Positions 25,600 to 33,894 of a stretch of DNA of 52,898 bases are shown here, piece by piece (position 1 is the first letter of the stretch; each line of letters opens with the position of its first letter). The position numbers and the translations under genes are program-made. Under the pieces are notes generated by a model. That model searched no databases. It saw only the letters and a program-made list of their open reading frames with translations, and was not told where the DNA came from. The DNA comes from a virus. Where the stretch lies: positions 1 to 52,898 of the IMG/VR virus record IMGVR_UViG_3300025671_010533, one strand, 5' to 3'.

Positions 25600-27897
25600 A
25601 TGTCTACACCTAAATTAAAGGTCCATTGTTCTTATATAGGAACGACAGGATACAACCATCATTCTAGAGATTTTTTTAGAAAATTATCTGAAAAAATTGA
25701 TTTAAAAATTCGCAATTTTACTATAGGTAAAAATTGGAATTGGCCTAATAATGAACCCCATAATGGGGAATCTTATTTAAATAGTTTAGATAAACACCTT
25801 TTAACAGAACAAACTTTATGGGTTAATGAAACTGATAGAGAAGAATTTTCTATATATTCTAAACATGTAAATGAATTTGAACATAATATTGATTTAGTTT
25901 TAAATGAAACTAACCACTATTATTTTTACGATTCATATGACAAGCCTAAAATTGCTTATAATGTTTGGGAATCTACACTTCAACCCCCTCAGTTTTTTGA
26001 TAAATTATTAGAATATGATCAAATATGGGTGCCTTCACAATGGCAAGCAGACTGTACTATTAATCAAGGAGCAGATCCCTATAAAGTAAAAGTTGTACCT
26101 GAAGGTGTAGATGTTAACACTTTTTATCCTGAAGACCCTAAAACAGTTCTAGATTATGTAGATGGTAGATTTAAATTTATAGTATTTGGAAGATGGGATT
26201 ATAGAAAATCTACTAAGGAAATCATAGAAACATTCCTTAAAGAATTTGACCCTTCAGAACCTGTAGACTTAATTGTTTCTATTGACAATCCCTTTTCAGG
26301 AGATGGACATGAAACTACTGAAAAACGTTTAGAACATTATGGTTTTACTGATAAACGTATTAAAATAAAGCATTTCCCTTCCAGAGAAGATTATATTACT
26401 TATTTAAAAAATGGTCATGTATTTGTATCTTGTGCTCGAAGTGAAGGATGGAATTTACCTTTAATTGAAGCAATGGCTTGTGGTACCCCTTCAATTTATT
26501 CTGCTTGTAGTGGGCAAATGGAATTTGCTGAAGGAAAAGGATTACCTGTAAAAATATTAGGTGAAAAACCAGTTATGGATGCTGATTATAACCATTTTAA
26601 CTCTTCAGTAGGTAATTATTATGAACCTGATTTTAAAGATTTGGCTCGTGTAATGAGAGATGCTTATAAAAATTATACAGACCATAAAAAACGAGCTATA
26701 GAGGAAGCTAAATTAATTCATAGAGATTTTAATTGGGATAAAGTAGCAGAAATAGGAATTAATACTTTAAAAAATTTTATGACAAATTTAAAGAATGAAA
26801 TTATTATTAGTTTTGTAGATGGAGCTAGATGTGAAATTAAAGGGCCTTTAGATCAAGATTACCAAGTTAAATTTTATAATGATGTTACTAATGAATTAGT
26901 TTGGGAAGATACTATTAAAAATAATATGTGGACTGCTCCTAATTATAAATCTTTTATAAAATGGAGAATTGAGATTTGGGAAGGTAATAATAAAATTTAT
27001 GAGCATATTTTAGATTTAACAAATAAAAAAGTTTATATTCATTTGGATAGTAAATCTATAGGTGATACTTTAGCTTGGTTCCCCTATGTAGAAGAATTTA
27101 GAAAAAAACATAACTGTAAAGTAATATGTTCTACATTCCATAATGATTGGTTTAAATCTCAATACCCTGAAATCCAATTTGTAGGACCTGGTACATCTGT
27201 AAGTGATTTATATTCATCCTATGGTATAGGGTGGTACTATGATGAAGATATTTATAGAAAATCTAATCATCCTTATGATTTTAAATTTCAACCTCTACAA
27301 AAAACAGCAAGTGATATTTTGGGATTAGAATTTAAAGAACTTATTCCTAAAATTAAAAAATTACCTTCTTCCCCTATAACAGAAAAATATATAACTATTT
27401 CTATTCAATCTACTTGTCAAGCTAAATATTGGAATCACCCAACGGGATGGGAGCAAGTAGTAAAACACCTCCAAAATAAAGGATATAAGGTAGCAGTTGT
27501 AGACCAACATAGAACTTTTGGCACCCAAGGATTTATGAACACCTCTCCCCAATCAGATTACCACTTCCATAATAAATCCCTAGAAGAAGTTATGTCTGTA
27601 ATTAATGGAGCCCAACTTCATATTGGTATAGGATCAGGATTATCCTGGATAGCATGGGCTTTAAAAACCCCTATAATGTTAATCTCTTCATTTTCTAGAC
27701 CTTGGTGTGAATTCCAAACTAATTGTTCTAGAATTTATATAGATTCTCCTACATCAGGGTATTTTAATACCCATAAAATGGATCCTTCAAATTGGAATTG
27801 GTACCCTTTTAAAGAGATAAAATCAATGGAGGATTGGTATGAGATAGAAACTATCACTCCTGATTTGGTAATTCAAGAAATCGATCGTATATTGTAA
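25600..27897 (+). CDS. Two-domain glycosyltransferase: GT4-like + autotransporter O-heptosyltransferase-like
   Basis: The protein has 765 residues. Residues ~1-400 are a GT-B, GT4-like glycosyltransferase. 'VPEGVDVNTFYP' is followed by 'FIVFGRWDYRKS' and by the EX7E motif EGWNLPLIE (E282, E290). Residues ~476-765 resemble bacterial autotransporter heptosyltransferases (TibC/BAHT type). These include 'IHLDSKSIGDTLAWFPYVEE', 'PLQKTASDILGL', 'STCQAKYWNHPTGW' and the diagnostic 'IGIGSGLSWIAWAL' (~675-688). That family adds sugars to Ser/Thr of repetitive surface proteins. The family's iron-binding cysteine region (CxxC...WCP) reads 'SPTSGYFN...NWYPF' here, so the cysteines are lost. A beta-sandwich-like linker joins the halves. 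The nearest obvious substrate is the Ser/Thr-rich giant fibre 5.3 kb upstream. The sugar donor is unknown. Confidence 0.75.
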   Translation: MSTPKLKVHCSYIGTTGYNHHSRDFFRKLSEKIDLKIRNFTIGKNWNWPNNEPHNGESYLNSLDKHLLTEQTLWVNETDREEFSIYSKHVNEFEHNIDLVLNETNHYYFYDSYDKPKIAYNVWESTLQPPQFFDKLLEYDQIWVPSQWQADCTINQGADPYKVKVVPEGVDVNTFYPEDPKTVLDYVDGRFKFIVFGRWDYRKSTKEIIETFLKEFDPSEPVDLIVSIDNPFSGDGHETTEKRLEHYGFTDKRIKIKHFPSREDYITYLKNGHVFVSCARSEGWNLPLIEAMACGTPSIYSACSGQMEFAEGKGLPVKILGEKPVMDADYNHFNSSVGNYYEPDFKDLARVMRDAYKNYTDHKKRAIEEAKLIHRDFNWDKVAEIGINTLKNFMTNLKNEIIISFVDGARCEIKGPLDQDYQVKFYNDVTNELVWEDTIKNNMWTAPNYKSFIKWRIEIWEGNNKIYEHILDLTNKKVYIHLDSKSIGDTLAWFPYVEEFRKKHNCKVICSTFHNDWFKSQYPEIQFVGPGTSVSDLYSSYGIGWYYDEDIYRKSNHPYDFKFQPLQKTASDILGLEFKELIPKIKKLPSSPITEKYITISIQSTCQAKYWNHPTGWEQVVKHLQNKGYKVAVVDQHRTFGTQGFMNTSPQSDYHFHNKSLEEVMSVINGAQLHIGIGSGLSWIAWALKTPIMLISSFSRPWCEFQTNCSRIYIDSPTSGYFNTHKMDPSNWNWYPFKEIKSMEDWYEIETITPDLVIQEIDRIL

Positions 27898-27898
27898 T

Positions 27899-29146
27899 GT
27901 GTTTTGGCTTATAGAAAATAAAGAACAATTACAAGAATTTAGGGAAAAGAAGTTCAAGAAAGTATTCATTGAACCTCTTTTTTCTAATGATAACATACAC
28001 CCCCACTTAAGGGGGATAGTAGGATTCTATATTAGAGAAATTAATTATAGAAAAGGATTTATTATTAATATAAACCATAGTGAGGCAACAAGTTGTGAAT
28101 TAGATGAAGTATTAAACCTAATAGGAGAATTTAAAGAAATATTTGTAAGAGATAAGAAAGAATTTTTACACATAATCCCACTTAAGCAGCTTAGTGACAC
28201 CCATTTCATCTCTCCTACAGATATCCCAGACTCATTTCCTTGTCATGATTTTTTCTATAGGAAATACCCCCAAATAGCCAATATAGGTAGCATAATTCCA
28301 ATTGTAAAGCATTATGAACGTTGTGAAACGATATTTCACGCGGTTAAACATGTGTTTACTATGGAGAAACCACCACACTTTGAGTTCTATAATAACAGAG
28401 CTACAAATGTGTTTTATTGGATCGAATCGGAGGGACTTAAAGTAGATCCTAAGTTATTTGAGGAACACTTTGGGGTAGAACGAGATTGGACTTACTCACA
28501 ATTTAATTTAAAAACTACTACTACGAGACCTTCAAACTCATTTGGGGGAATTAATTATGCTGCTTTAGATAAAAAATCGGGTTGTAGAGAAGCGTTTATT
28601 CCCGATAATGATTTCCTAATGGAGATTGATATTAGCGCTTATCATCCTACTTTGGCTGCTCAACTTGTAGATTATGAGTTTGAGCATGAGGACATACACC
28701 AAGCATTTGCTGATATGTACGGAGTAGATTATAAGAAAGCTAAGGAGCTTACGTTCAAACAATTATATGGAGGAGTATTTAAGGAGTATAAGAATTTAGA
28801 ATTCTTTAAACGAGTAGAAAAATATATAGATGATATAAGTAGTAAGGAAGAACACGTTTGTAAGTCTGGATATGTTTTTAAAACAGATATGAAAAAACAG
28901 AAGTTGTTTAATTACATACTTCAAAATACGGAAACGTATTATAATGTACTTATTCTAGAGAAGATAATCCGTATACTTAAAAACAGTAAAACTAGGATTA
29001 TACACTATACTTATGATTCGTTTTTGTTAGATGTAGATAAAGGTGAACGAGATGTAGTTGAATTAATAATAGATATTTTTAAGGGATATAACTTTAATAC
29101 TAAAGTAGAGGTGGGACATAACTATGACGCTTTAGAGAAAGTGTAA
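27899..29146 (+). CDS. Compact family A (Pol I-type) DNA polymerase-like protein
   Basis: This 415-residue protein uses GTG at 27899; the ATG two bases earlier is in a frame that stops after six codons. The C-terminal half has the three palm/finger motifs of family A polymerases. Motif A is EIDISAYHPTLAAQL with D244. Motif B is KAKELTFKQLYGG with K282, F286 and Y290 at family spacing. Motif C is HYTYDSFLLDV. The N-terminal ~170 residues resemble a degraded exonuclease domain ('KVFIEPLFSN', 'GIVGFYI', 'EIFVRDKKEFL') without clear catalytic acids. It is half the size of Pol I. The phage also encodes a family B polymerase, so this may be a repair, primer-processing or accessory polymerase. Activity is not certain. 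Confidence 0.6.
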   Translation: MFWLIENKEQLQEFREKKFKKVFIEPLFSNDNIHPHLRGIVGFYIREINYRKGFIININHSEATSCELDEVLNLIGEFKEIFVRDKKEFLHIIPLKQLSDTHFISPTDIPDSFPCHDFFYRKYPQIANIGSIIPIVKHYERCETIFHAVKHVFTMEKPPHFEFYNNRATNVFYWIESEGLKVDPKLFEEHFGVERDWTYSQFNLKTTTTRPSNSFGGINYAALDKKSGCREAFIPDNDFLMEIDISAYHPTLAAQLVDYEFEHEDIHQAFADMYGVDYKKAKELTFKQLYGGVFKEYKNLEFFKRVEKYIDDISSKEEHVCKSGYVFKTDMKKQKLFNYILQNTETYYNVLILEKIIRILKNSKTRIIHYTYDSFLLDVDKGERDVVELIIDIFKGYNFNTKVEVGHNYDALEKV

Positions 29147-29154
29147 TATTTATA
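29145..29154 (+). promoter_or_regulatory. AATATTTATA motif, putative late-type promoter
   Basis: The motif overlaps the stop codon of the Pol I-like gene and lies 14 bp before the ATG at 29169. There is no TTG 20 bp upstream, so it belongs to the late-type class. It is the one late-type copy in front of a non-structural-looking gene. Confidence 0.35.
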
Positions 29155-29168
29155 TCCAAACCTAGCAC

Positions 29169-29555
29169 ATGAAAAATAAGCTATTTTGTACCTTTACTTC
29201 TTTGGAAGATTTGGAGAGAACGCTGGTAGAGGTAAAGTCTAGCTACGATATACTCTATAAAAAAATATTTGTTTTATATATAAAAAGTAGTGATGAGTAC
29301 GTTTGTACTTATAACGTAGAGCCGTCAAGCGTAGAGGAGATTTTACCCAATACTATCTTAGTTCATAGAAAAAAAGAATCAAACACATTATACACTATAA
29401 ATGCTCTTAACGAGCTTATAAAATTGCTGAATAGTGGAGTAGTTGATGTACGATATAAAGTTAACTGGCAACACTATCGTAACACTATTTTACTTACCCA
29501 GCACAATGAATTGAAACAATTAAAGACAAAGATTCATCAGATTCTTGAGCTTTAA
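29169..29555 (+). CDS. Conserved-looking protein of unknown function upstream of gp32
   Basis: I do not recognise this 128-residue protein. It is predicted mixed alpha/beta. It begins 'MKNKLFCTFTSLEDLERTLV', has a central beta-hairpin ('IFVLYIKSSDEYVCTYNVEP') and then 'TLYTINALNELIKLLNSGVV', which reads like a helical unit ending in a Trp-Tyr motif ('VNWQHYRNTILL'). It has no membrane segment or enzymatic motif. Placement between the Pol I-like gene and gp32 suggests DNA metabolism or regulation, by position only. Confidence 0.5.
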   Translation: MKNKLFCTFTSLEDLERTLVEVKSSYDILYKKIFVLYIKSSDEYVCTYNVEPSSVEEILPNTILVHRKKESNTLYTINALNELIKLLNSGVVDVRYKVNWQHYRNTILLTQHNELKQLKTKIHQILEL

Positions 29556-29556
29556 T

Positions 29557-29587
29557 TTGGGATCCTGAGATAGGGTTCTTATATTTA
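29557..29587 (+). promoter_or_regulatory. Host-type promoter for the replication operon
   Basis: TTG at 29557-29559 and TATATTTA at 29580-29587 are spaced by 20 bp, exactly as in the other host-type promoters here. The predicted leader to the gp32 ATG (29620) is about 28 nt. It would drive gp32 through nrdA. Confidence 0.65.
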
Positions 29588-29619
29588 TCAAAAAGTTTTA
29601 TTTTTAAATTAGTTACATT

Positions 29620-30402
29620 ATGGATTTAAATGCTATTCGTAGTAAGCTGAACTCCTTGCAGCAAACAAACAAAGGAGGAAATCAAAACAGCACTAGCTTG
29701 TTTTGGAAACCGAGTGTTGGGAAACAGGTAATTCGTATCGTTCCCAATAAGTTTAACAAAGCTAACCCTTTTACAGAAGTGTATTTCCACTATGGAATTG
29801 GTGAGCGCACAATGATTTCACCTATTAATTATGGTGAAAAAGATCCAATTGCTGAGTTTGCGAAGCAGCTTCGTACAACTAGTGATAAGGAAAATTGGCG
29901 TTTGGCAAAGCAGCTCGATCCTAAGATGCGAGTGTTTGTTCCTGTAATTGTGCGTGGTGAAGAGGACCAAGGTGTTAAACTTTGGCAGTTTGGTAAGAAT
30001 ACTTACCTCGAATTCCTTTCACTTGCTGATGATGATGATATTGGTGATTACACTGACATCCATCAGGGACGTGACATTACAGTAGACACAGTTGGTCCTG
30101 ACGTTACAGGTACTGCTTATAACAAGTCTTCTGTACGTGTTAAGACTAAGCAAACACCACTTGGTGAAGCTGATCAAATTCAAAAATGGTTAGATGAACA
30201 AGCTAACCCACTTGAAGTATTTAAGCGTTATTCATTTGAAGAAATGAAAGACAACCTTCAGAAGTTCTTGACTCCTGAAGATACTCAAGAAGAAGAAAGC
30301 GACGATCTCCCTTTTGATAAAGGGGAGTCCCAAAACAATTACGCTCTTAAGACTCCCCAAAAAGAGAGCAAGGTTGATAAATTCGATGAATTGTTTAGCT
30401 AA
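29620..30402 (+). CDS. gp32: Single-stranded DNA-binding protein, T4 gp32-like
   Basis: This 260-residue protein has the T4 gp32 layout: a short basic N-terminal helix for cooperative binding (IRSKLNSLQ), an OB-fold core beginning 'SLFWKPSVGKQVIRIVPNKF' and an acidic C-terminus ending KVDKFDELFS. The 'TPLGEADQIQKWLDEQANPL' segment matches the region after the core in T4-like SSBs. The zinc-binding His-Cys3 region of T4 gp32 is replaced by 'ISPINYGEKDPIAEF', and the whole protein has no Cys, so it must fold without zinc. It coats ssDNA and recruits UvsX, helicase and polymerase. Its stop overlaps the uvsX ATG. Confidence 0.88.
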   Translation: MDLNAIRSKLNSLQQTNKGGNQNSTSLFWKPSVGKQVIRIVPNKFNKANPFTEVYFHYGIGERTMISPINYGEKDPIAEFAKQLRTTSDKENWRLAKQLDPKMRVFVPVIVRGEEDQGVKLWQFGKNTYLEFLSLADDDDIGDYTDIHQGRDITVDTVGPDVTGTAYNKSSVRVKTKQTPLGEADQIQKWLDEQANPLEVFKRYSFEEMKDNLQKFLTPEDTQEEESDDLPFDKGESQNNYALKTPQKESKVDKFDELFS

Positions 30403-31481
30403 TGCCTAGAGGAAAGAAAGCATCATTAACGGAGGCTGTCTCTAAGGAACTTAAGGCAAATTTTGATTTGTCTAAGTTTAAGGAGAAAAAAATGCTTAAT
30501 GCTAATGCTAAGTTTAAGCCCCAACAATGGATTCCACTTTCCCAAGCATTCCAGGATGTAACTTCAATCCCTGGCATACCTGCAGGACATATTGTTTTGC
30601 TAAGAGGCCATTCTGATACCGGTAAGACAACCGCCTTAATTGAGGCGGCTGTCTCCGGTCAGAAAAGGGGTATTCTCCCTGTGTTTATTATCACAGAGAT
30701 GAAATGGAGTTGGGAACATGCTAAAATGATGGGTCTTGAAATCAATGAAATAGTTGATGAAGAGACAGGTGAAATTACGGACTATAATGGTAACTTTATT
30801 TATGTAGATAGAGAAACTATTAATTCTATTGAAGACGTAGCAGCGTTTATTTTAGATTTGATTGATGAACAAAAGAAAGGTAACCTACCTTATGACTTAT
30901 TGTTCTTGTGGGATTCAATTGGTTCAGTACCATGCGAAATGTCACTCAAATCAAACAAAAATAATAATGAATGGAATGCTGGCGCTATGTCTACCCAATT
31001 TGGTAATAATGTAAATCAGCGTATTGTTCTCTCGCGTAAAGAAAGCAGTCCATACACTAATACACTAGTGTGTATTAATAAGGTGTGGACACTTAAACCT
31101 GAATCACCTATGGGTCAACCCAAGTTGATGAATAAAGGTGGATACGCTATGTGGTTTGATTCAACATTTGTAGTAACATTTGGTAATGTAATGTCTGCAG
31201 GTACATCTAAAATTAAAGCAATTAAAGATGGTAAACAGGTAGAATTTGCTAAACGCACTAATGTTCAGATTGATAAAAACCACATTAATGGAGTTACTAC
31301 CAGAGGTAAAATTGTTATGACACCTCATGGGTTTATTAATGATAATGATAAAGAAATTAAAACCTACAAAGATGCCCATGCAGAAGCTTGGAGAGATATC
31401 TTAGGAGGTATTGATTTTGATATCATGGAAGAAGATCAAGAAGTACAAGACATTACTTCATTCGAAAAAGAACCTGAATAA
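30402..31481 (+). CDS. uvsX: UvsX/RecA-like recombinase
   Basis: This 359-residue ATPase has Walker A GHSDTGKTT at residues 69-77 and Walker B 'LLFLWDSIGSVP' near 165-176. 'FKPQQWIPLSQAFQDV' precedes the ATPase core, and 'STQFGNNVNQRIVLSRKESS' and 'NKGGYAMWFDSTFVVTFG' follow, matching T4 UvsX rather than bacterial RecA. It forms filaments on ssDNA for strand exchange and recombination-dependent replication. The C-terminus is acidic. It overlaps gp32 by one base and the rnh gene by one base (both TAATG), so the three are coupled. Confidence 0.9.
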   Translation: MPRGKKASLTEAVSKELKANFDLSKFKEKKMLNANAKFKPQQWIPLSQAFQDVTSIPGIPAGHIVLLRGHSDTGKTTALIEAAVSGQKRGILPVFIITEMKWSWEHAKMMGLEINEIVDEETGEITDYNGNFIYVDRETINSIEDVAAFILDLIDEQKKGNLPYDLLFLWDSIGSVPCEMSLKSNKNNNEWNAGAMSTQFGNNVNQRIVLSRKESSPYTNTLVCINKVWTLKPESPMGQPKLMNKGGYAMWFDSTFVVTFGNVMSAGTSKIKAIKDGKQVEFAKRTNVQIDKNHINGVTTRGKIVMTPHGFINDNDKEIKTYKDAHAEAWRDILGGIDFDIMEEDQEVQDITSFEKEPE

Positions 31482-32512
31482 TGATTAAGAAAGATTATCT
31501 AAAGATGCTCAATAACCTTGAGCAAGGGGAAAGTTCAACTAAACCTGGGCAACACGAAAGAGTTATTTTTATAGATGGCCTTAACCTGTTTTTACGAAAC
31601 TTTGCTATATTAAATTTTGTTAATGGAAGTGGTAATCACATTGGGGGTTTAGCTGGCTTTCTCCGTTCTTTAGGTGCTTTAATAAATCAAATACAACCAA
31701 CCTCAATATATATCGTGTTCGACGGAGTGGGTGCCTCCACTAACAGGAGGTACCTACTTCCCGAATACAAAACAGGTAGGAATATAAACCGAATTACAAA
31801 TTGGGATATTTTTGAAAATGTTGATGACGAAAATGACGCTAAAGTAGATCAAATTATTCGTCTAATTCAATACCTAAAATGTCTCCCAGTTAAAGTAGTA
31901 TCAATAGACAAAGTAGAAGCAGATGACATTATAGCCTATATGTCTAAGGATATGACTAAACGTTTTAATACAAAGTCGTATATTGTTTCTAGTGACAGGG
32001 ATTTCCTCCAATTGGTAGATGATAACATTACTGTTTATCGTCCAATAGAAAGGGAATTTTACGACATTGCTACTGTAAAACAAAAATTTGGTATTGTCCC
32101 TGAAAACTTTATTCATTATAAAGTATTATTAGGGGATGCTTCCGATAAAGTACCTGGTATTAAAGGGTTAGGTAAAAAGGGTGTACTTAAACGATTTCCT
32201 GAACTAGCAGATGGTCCTATGCCATTTGATAGATTATTTGATTTAAGTGAGGAACGACTCAAGGAAAGTGTAGTATATGCACGAGTAATTCAAGATTGGG
32301 ACAAGCTTCTAAATACTAAAAAAATTATGGATTTGGAAATTCCAATGGTATCAGAAGAAGAAAAGGAATACCTTTCACAATTACCCTTGGAACAACTCAA
32401 TGAATTACGTATCTTGGAGTTTATGAGTTTATATAGTGAAGATGGGTTAAACCATCTCATTAAGAATACAGAGTTTTGGTTAAAAGATACATTCACACGA
32501 TTAATATATTAA
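31481..32512 (+). CDS. rnh: RNase H / 5'-3' exonuclease, T4 Rnh-like
   Basis: The protein has 343 residues. It carries the 5'-nuclease superfamily acidic motifs: 'IFIDGLNLFLRNFA', 'IYIVFDGVGA', 'KVEADDIIAYMS' and 'IVSSDRDFLQLVDDNI', followed by a helix-hairpin-helix-type 'GDASDKVPGIKGLGKKG'. T4 RNase H removes RNA primers and short adjacent DNA from Okazaki fragments. Its place between uvsX and the helicase gene fits a replisome operon. The N-terminal ~25 residues are extra relative to the core. All catalytic acids expected for the family can be seen. Confidence 0.88.
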   Translation: MIKKDYLKMLNNLEQGESSTKPGQHERVIFIDGLNLFLRNFAILNFVNGSGNHIGGLAGFLRSLGALINQIQPTSIYIVFDGVGASTNRRYLLPEYKTGRNINRITNWDIFENVDDENDAKVDQIIRLIQYLKCLPVKVVSIDKVEADDIIAYMSKDMTKRFNTKSYIVSSDRDFLQLVDDNITVYRPIEREFYDIATVKQKFGIVPENFIHYKVLLGDASDKVPGIKGLGKKGVLKRFPELADGPMPFDRLFDLSEERLKESVVYARVIQDWDKLLNTKKIMDLEIPMVSEEEKEYLSQLPLEQLNELRILEFMSLYSEDGLNHLIKNTEFWLKDTFTRLIY

Positions 32513-32516
32513 GGTT

Positions 32517-33878
32517 TTGACGTTAAATTCTCTTGCGACATACGGTACATCATTTCAAATAAAAGTATTATCATCACTCCTTACACATAAGGAGTTTCTT
32601 CAAAATATACATGATGTATTAAGTGAAGAATATTTTGATAATAATGCCCATAAGTGGATTATTGGGCAAATTCTAGATTATTATGAAAAATACCATACAA
32701 CACCAACAATGGAGGTGTTGAAGGTAGAAATGAAAAAGGTTGAAAATGAAGTACTTCAACTTTCAATCAAAGAACAACTTAGAGAGGCCTACCAGGCATC
32801 TAATGAAGATTTAGAATATGTTGAAAAGGAATTTTCTTCATTTTGTAAAAATCAACAATTAAAAAAAGCCCTACTTAACTCAGTAGACTTACTCAACTCA
32901 GGTGATTTTGAATCTATTAGAGGATTAATTGATAATGCTTTAAAAGCAGGTGCTGAAAAAAATATAGGACATGAATATATTAAAGATACAGAAGCTCGTT
33001 ACCGAGAAGAAGCAAGAACTATTGTACCAACCCCTTGGGGTAAATTTAATGATCTTATGCAGGGGGGTCTGGGTAACGGAGATTTTGGTCTTATATTTGG
33101 TAACCCTGGAGGTGGTAAGTCGTGGACTTTGGTCGCGCTTGGCGGGTATGCTGTAAAGATGGGTTATAATGTAGTGCACTATACTTTAGAACTTGGCGAA
33201 GATTATGTAGGGCGACGCTACGATGCATTTTTCACAGGTAAGCCAGTAGATACACTATTTAAAAATAGAGAACGAATTGAAGAAATAGTTAAAGAACTCC
33301 CAGGCCAACTTATTATTAAGGAATATGCTCCAGGACAAGCAACTATTAATACACTTCGTTCACACTTACAAAAATGTGAAGACTTAACCTTCAAACCTGA
33401 TTTAGTTATTATTGATTATGTAGATCTTCTTTCATCAAAGAAACGAGTTAATGATAGAAAAGGAGAAATAGATGATATTTATCTAAGCACTAAAGGTCTT
33501 GCTAAAGAGTTACAATTGCCTGTTTGGTCTGTTTCCCAAGTAAATAGAGCAGGGGCAAAAGATGACGTAATTGAAGGTGATAAAGCTGCTGGCAGTTATG
33601 ACAAAATCATGATTACCGACATAGCGATATCTCTTTCACGTAAAAAAGAGGATAAAGTAAATGGCACAGGTAGATTCCACATTATGAAAAATAGATACGG
33701 AATGGATGGAATGACATTCTCAGTAGTAGCAGACACATCTACTGGCCATTTTGAAGTTACGGATCACCATTTTGACGATAGTGATAGTCCTCGTCCTGTT
33801 CAACAGATTGAAGGTACAAATTTAACTACTTTAGATCGAGACGTTTTAGCGCAACAATTTTTTCAATTAAACACTTAA
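32517..33878 (+). CDS. gp41: Replicative DNA helicase, T4 gp41/DnaB-like
   Basis: The protein has 453 residues. The N-terminal domain ('SFQIKVLSSLLTHKEFLQNI', 'DNNAHKWIIGQILDYYEKY') is DnaB/gp41-like. The ATPase core has Walker A GNPGGGKS near residues 195-202, Walker B 'LVIIDYVDLLSS' near 297 and the sensor 'LPVWSVSQVNRAG'. The arginine-finger-like 'FHIMKNRYGMDGMTF' follows. The start is TTG at 32517; the first in-frame ATG is ~57 codons in and would delete the conserved N-terminal helices. The gene begins 4 bases after rnh. It unwinds the lagging strand and recruits primase, which is not in this window. Confidence 0.88.
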   Translation: MTLNSLATYGTSFQIKVLSSLLTHKEFLQNIHDVLSEEYFDNNAHKWIIGQILDYYEKYHTTPTMEVLKVEMKKVENEVLQLSIKEQLREAYQASNEDLEYVEKEFSSFCKNQQLKKALLNSVDLLNSGDFESIRGLIDNALKAGAEKNIGHEYIKDTEARYREEARTIVPTPWGKFNDLMQGGLGNGDFGLIFGNPGGGKSWTLVALGGYAVKMGYNVVHYTLELGEDYVGRRYDAFFTGKPVDTLFKNRERIEEIVKELPGQLIIKEYAPGQATINTLRSHLQKCEDLTFKPDLVIIDYVDLLSSKKRVNDRKGEIDDIYLSTKGLAKELQLPVWSVSQVNRAGAKDDVIEGDKAAGSYDKIMITDIAISLSRKKEDKVNGTGRFHIMKNRYGMDGMTFSVVADTSTGHFEVTDHHFDDSDSPRPVQQIEGTNLTTLDRDVLAQQFFQLNT

Positions 33879-33894
33879 AAACAATAAACTGAGA

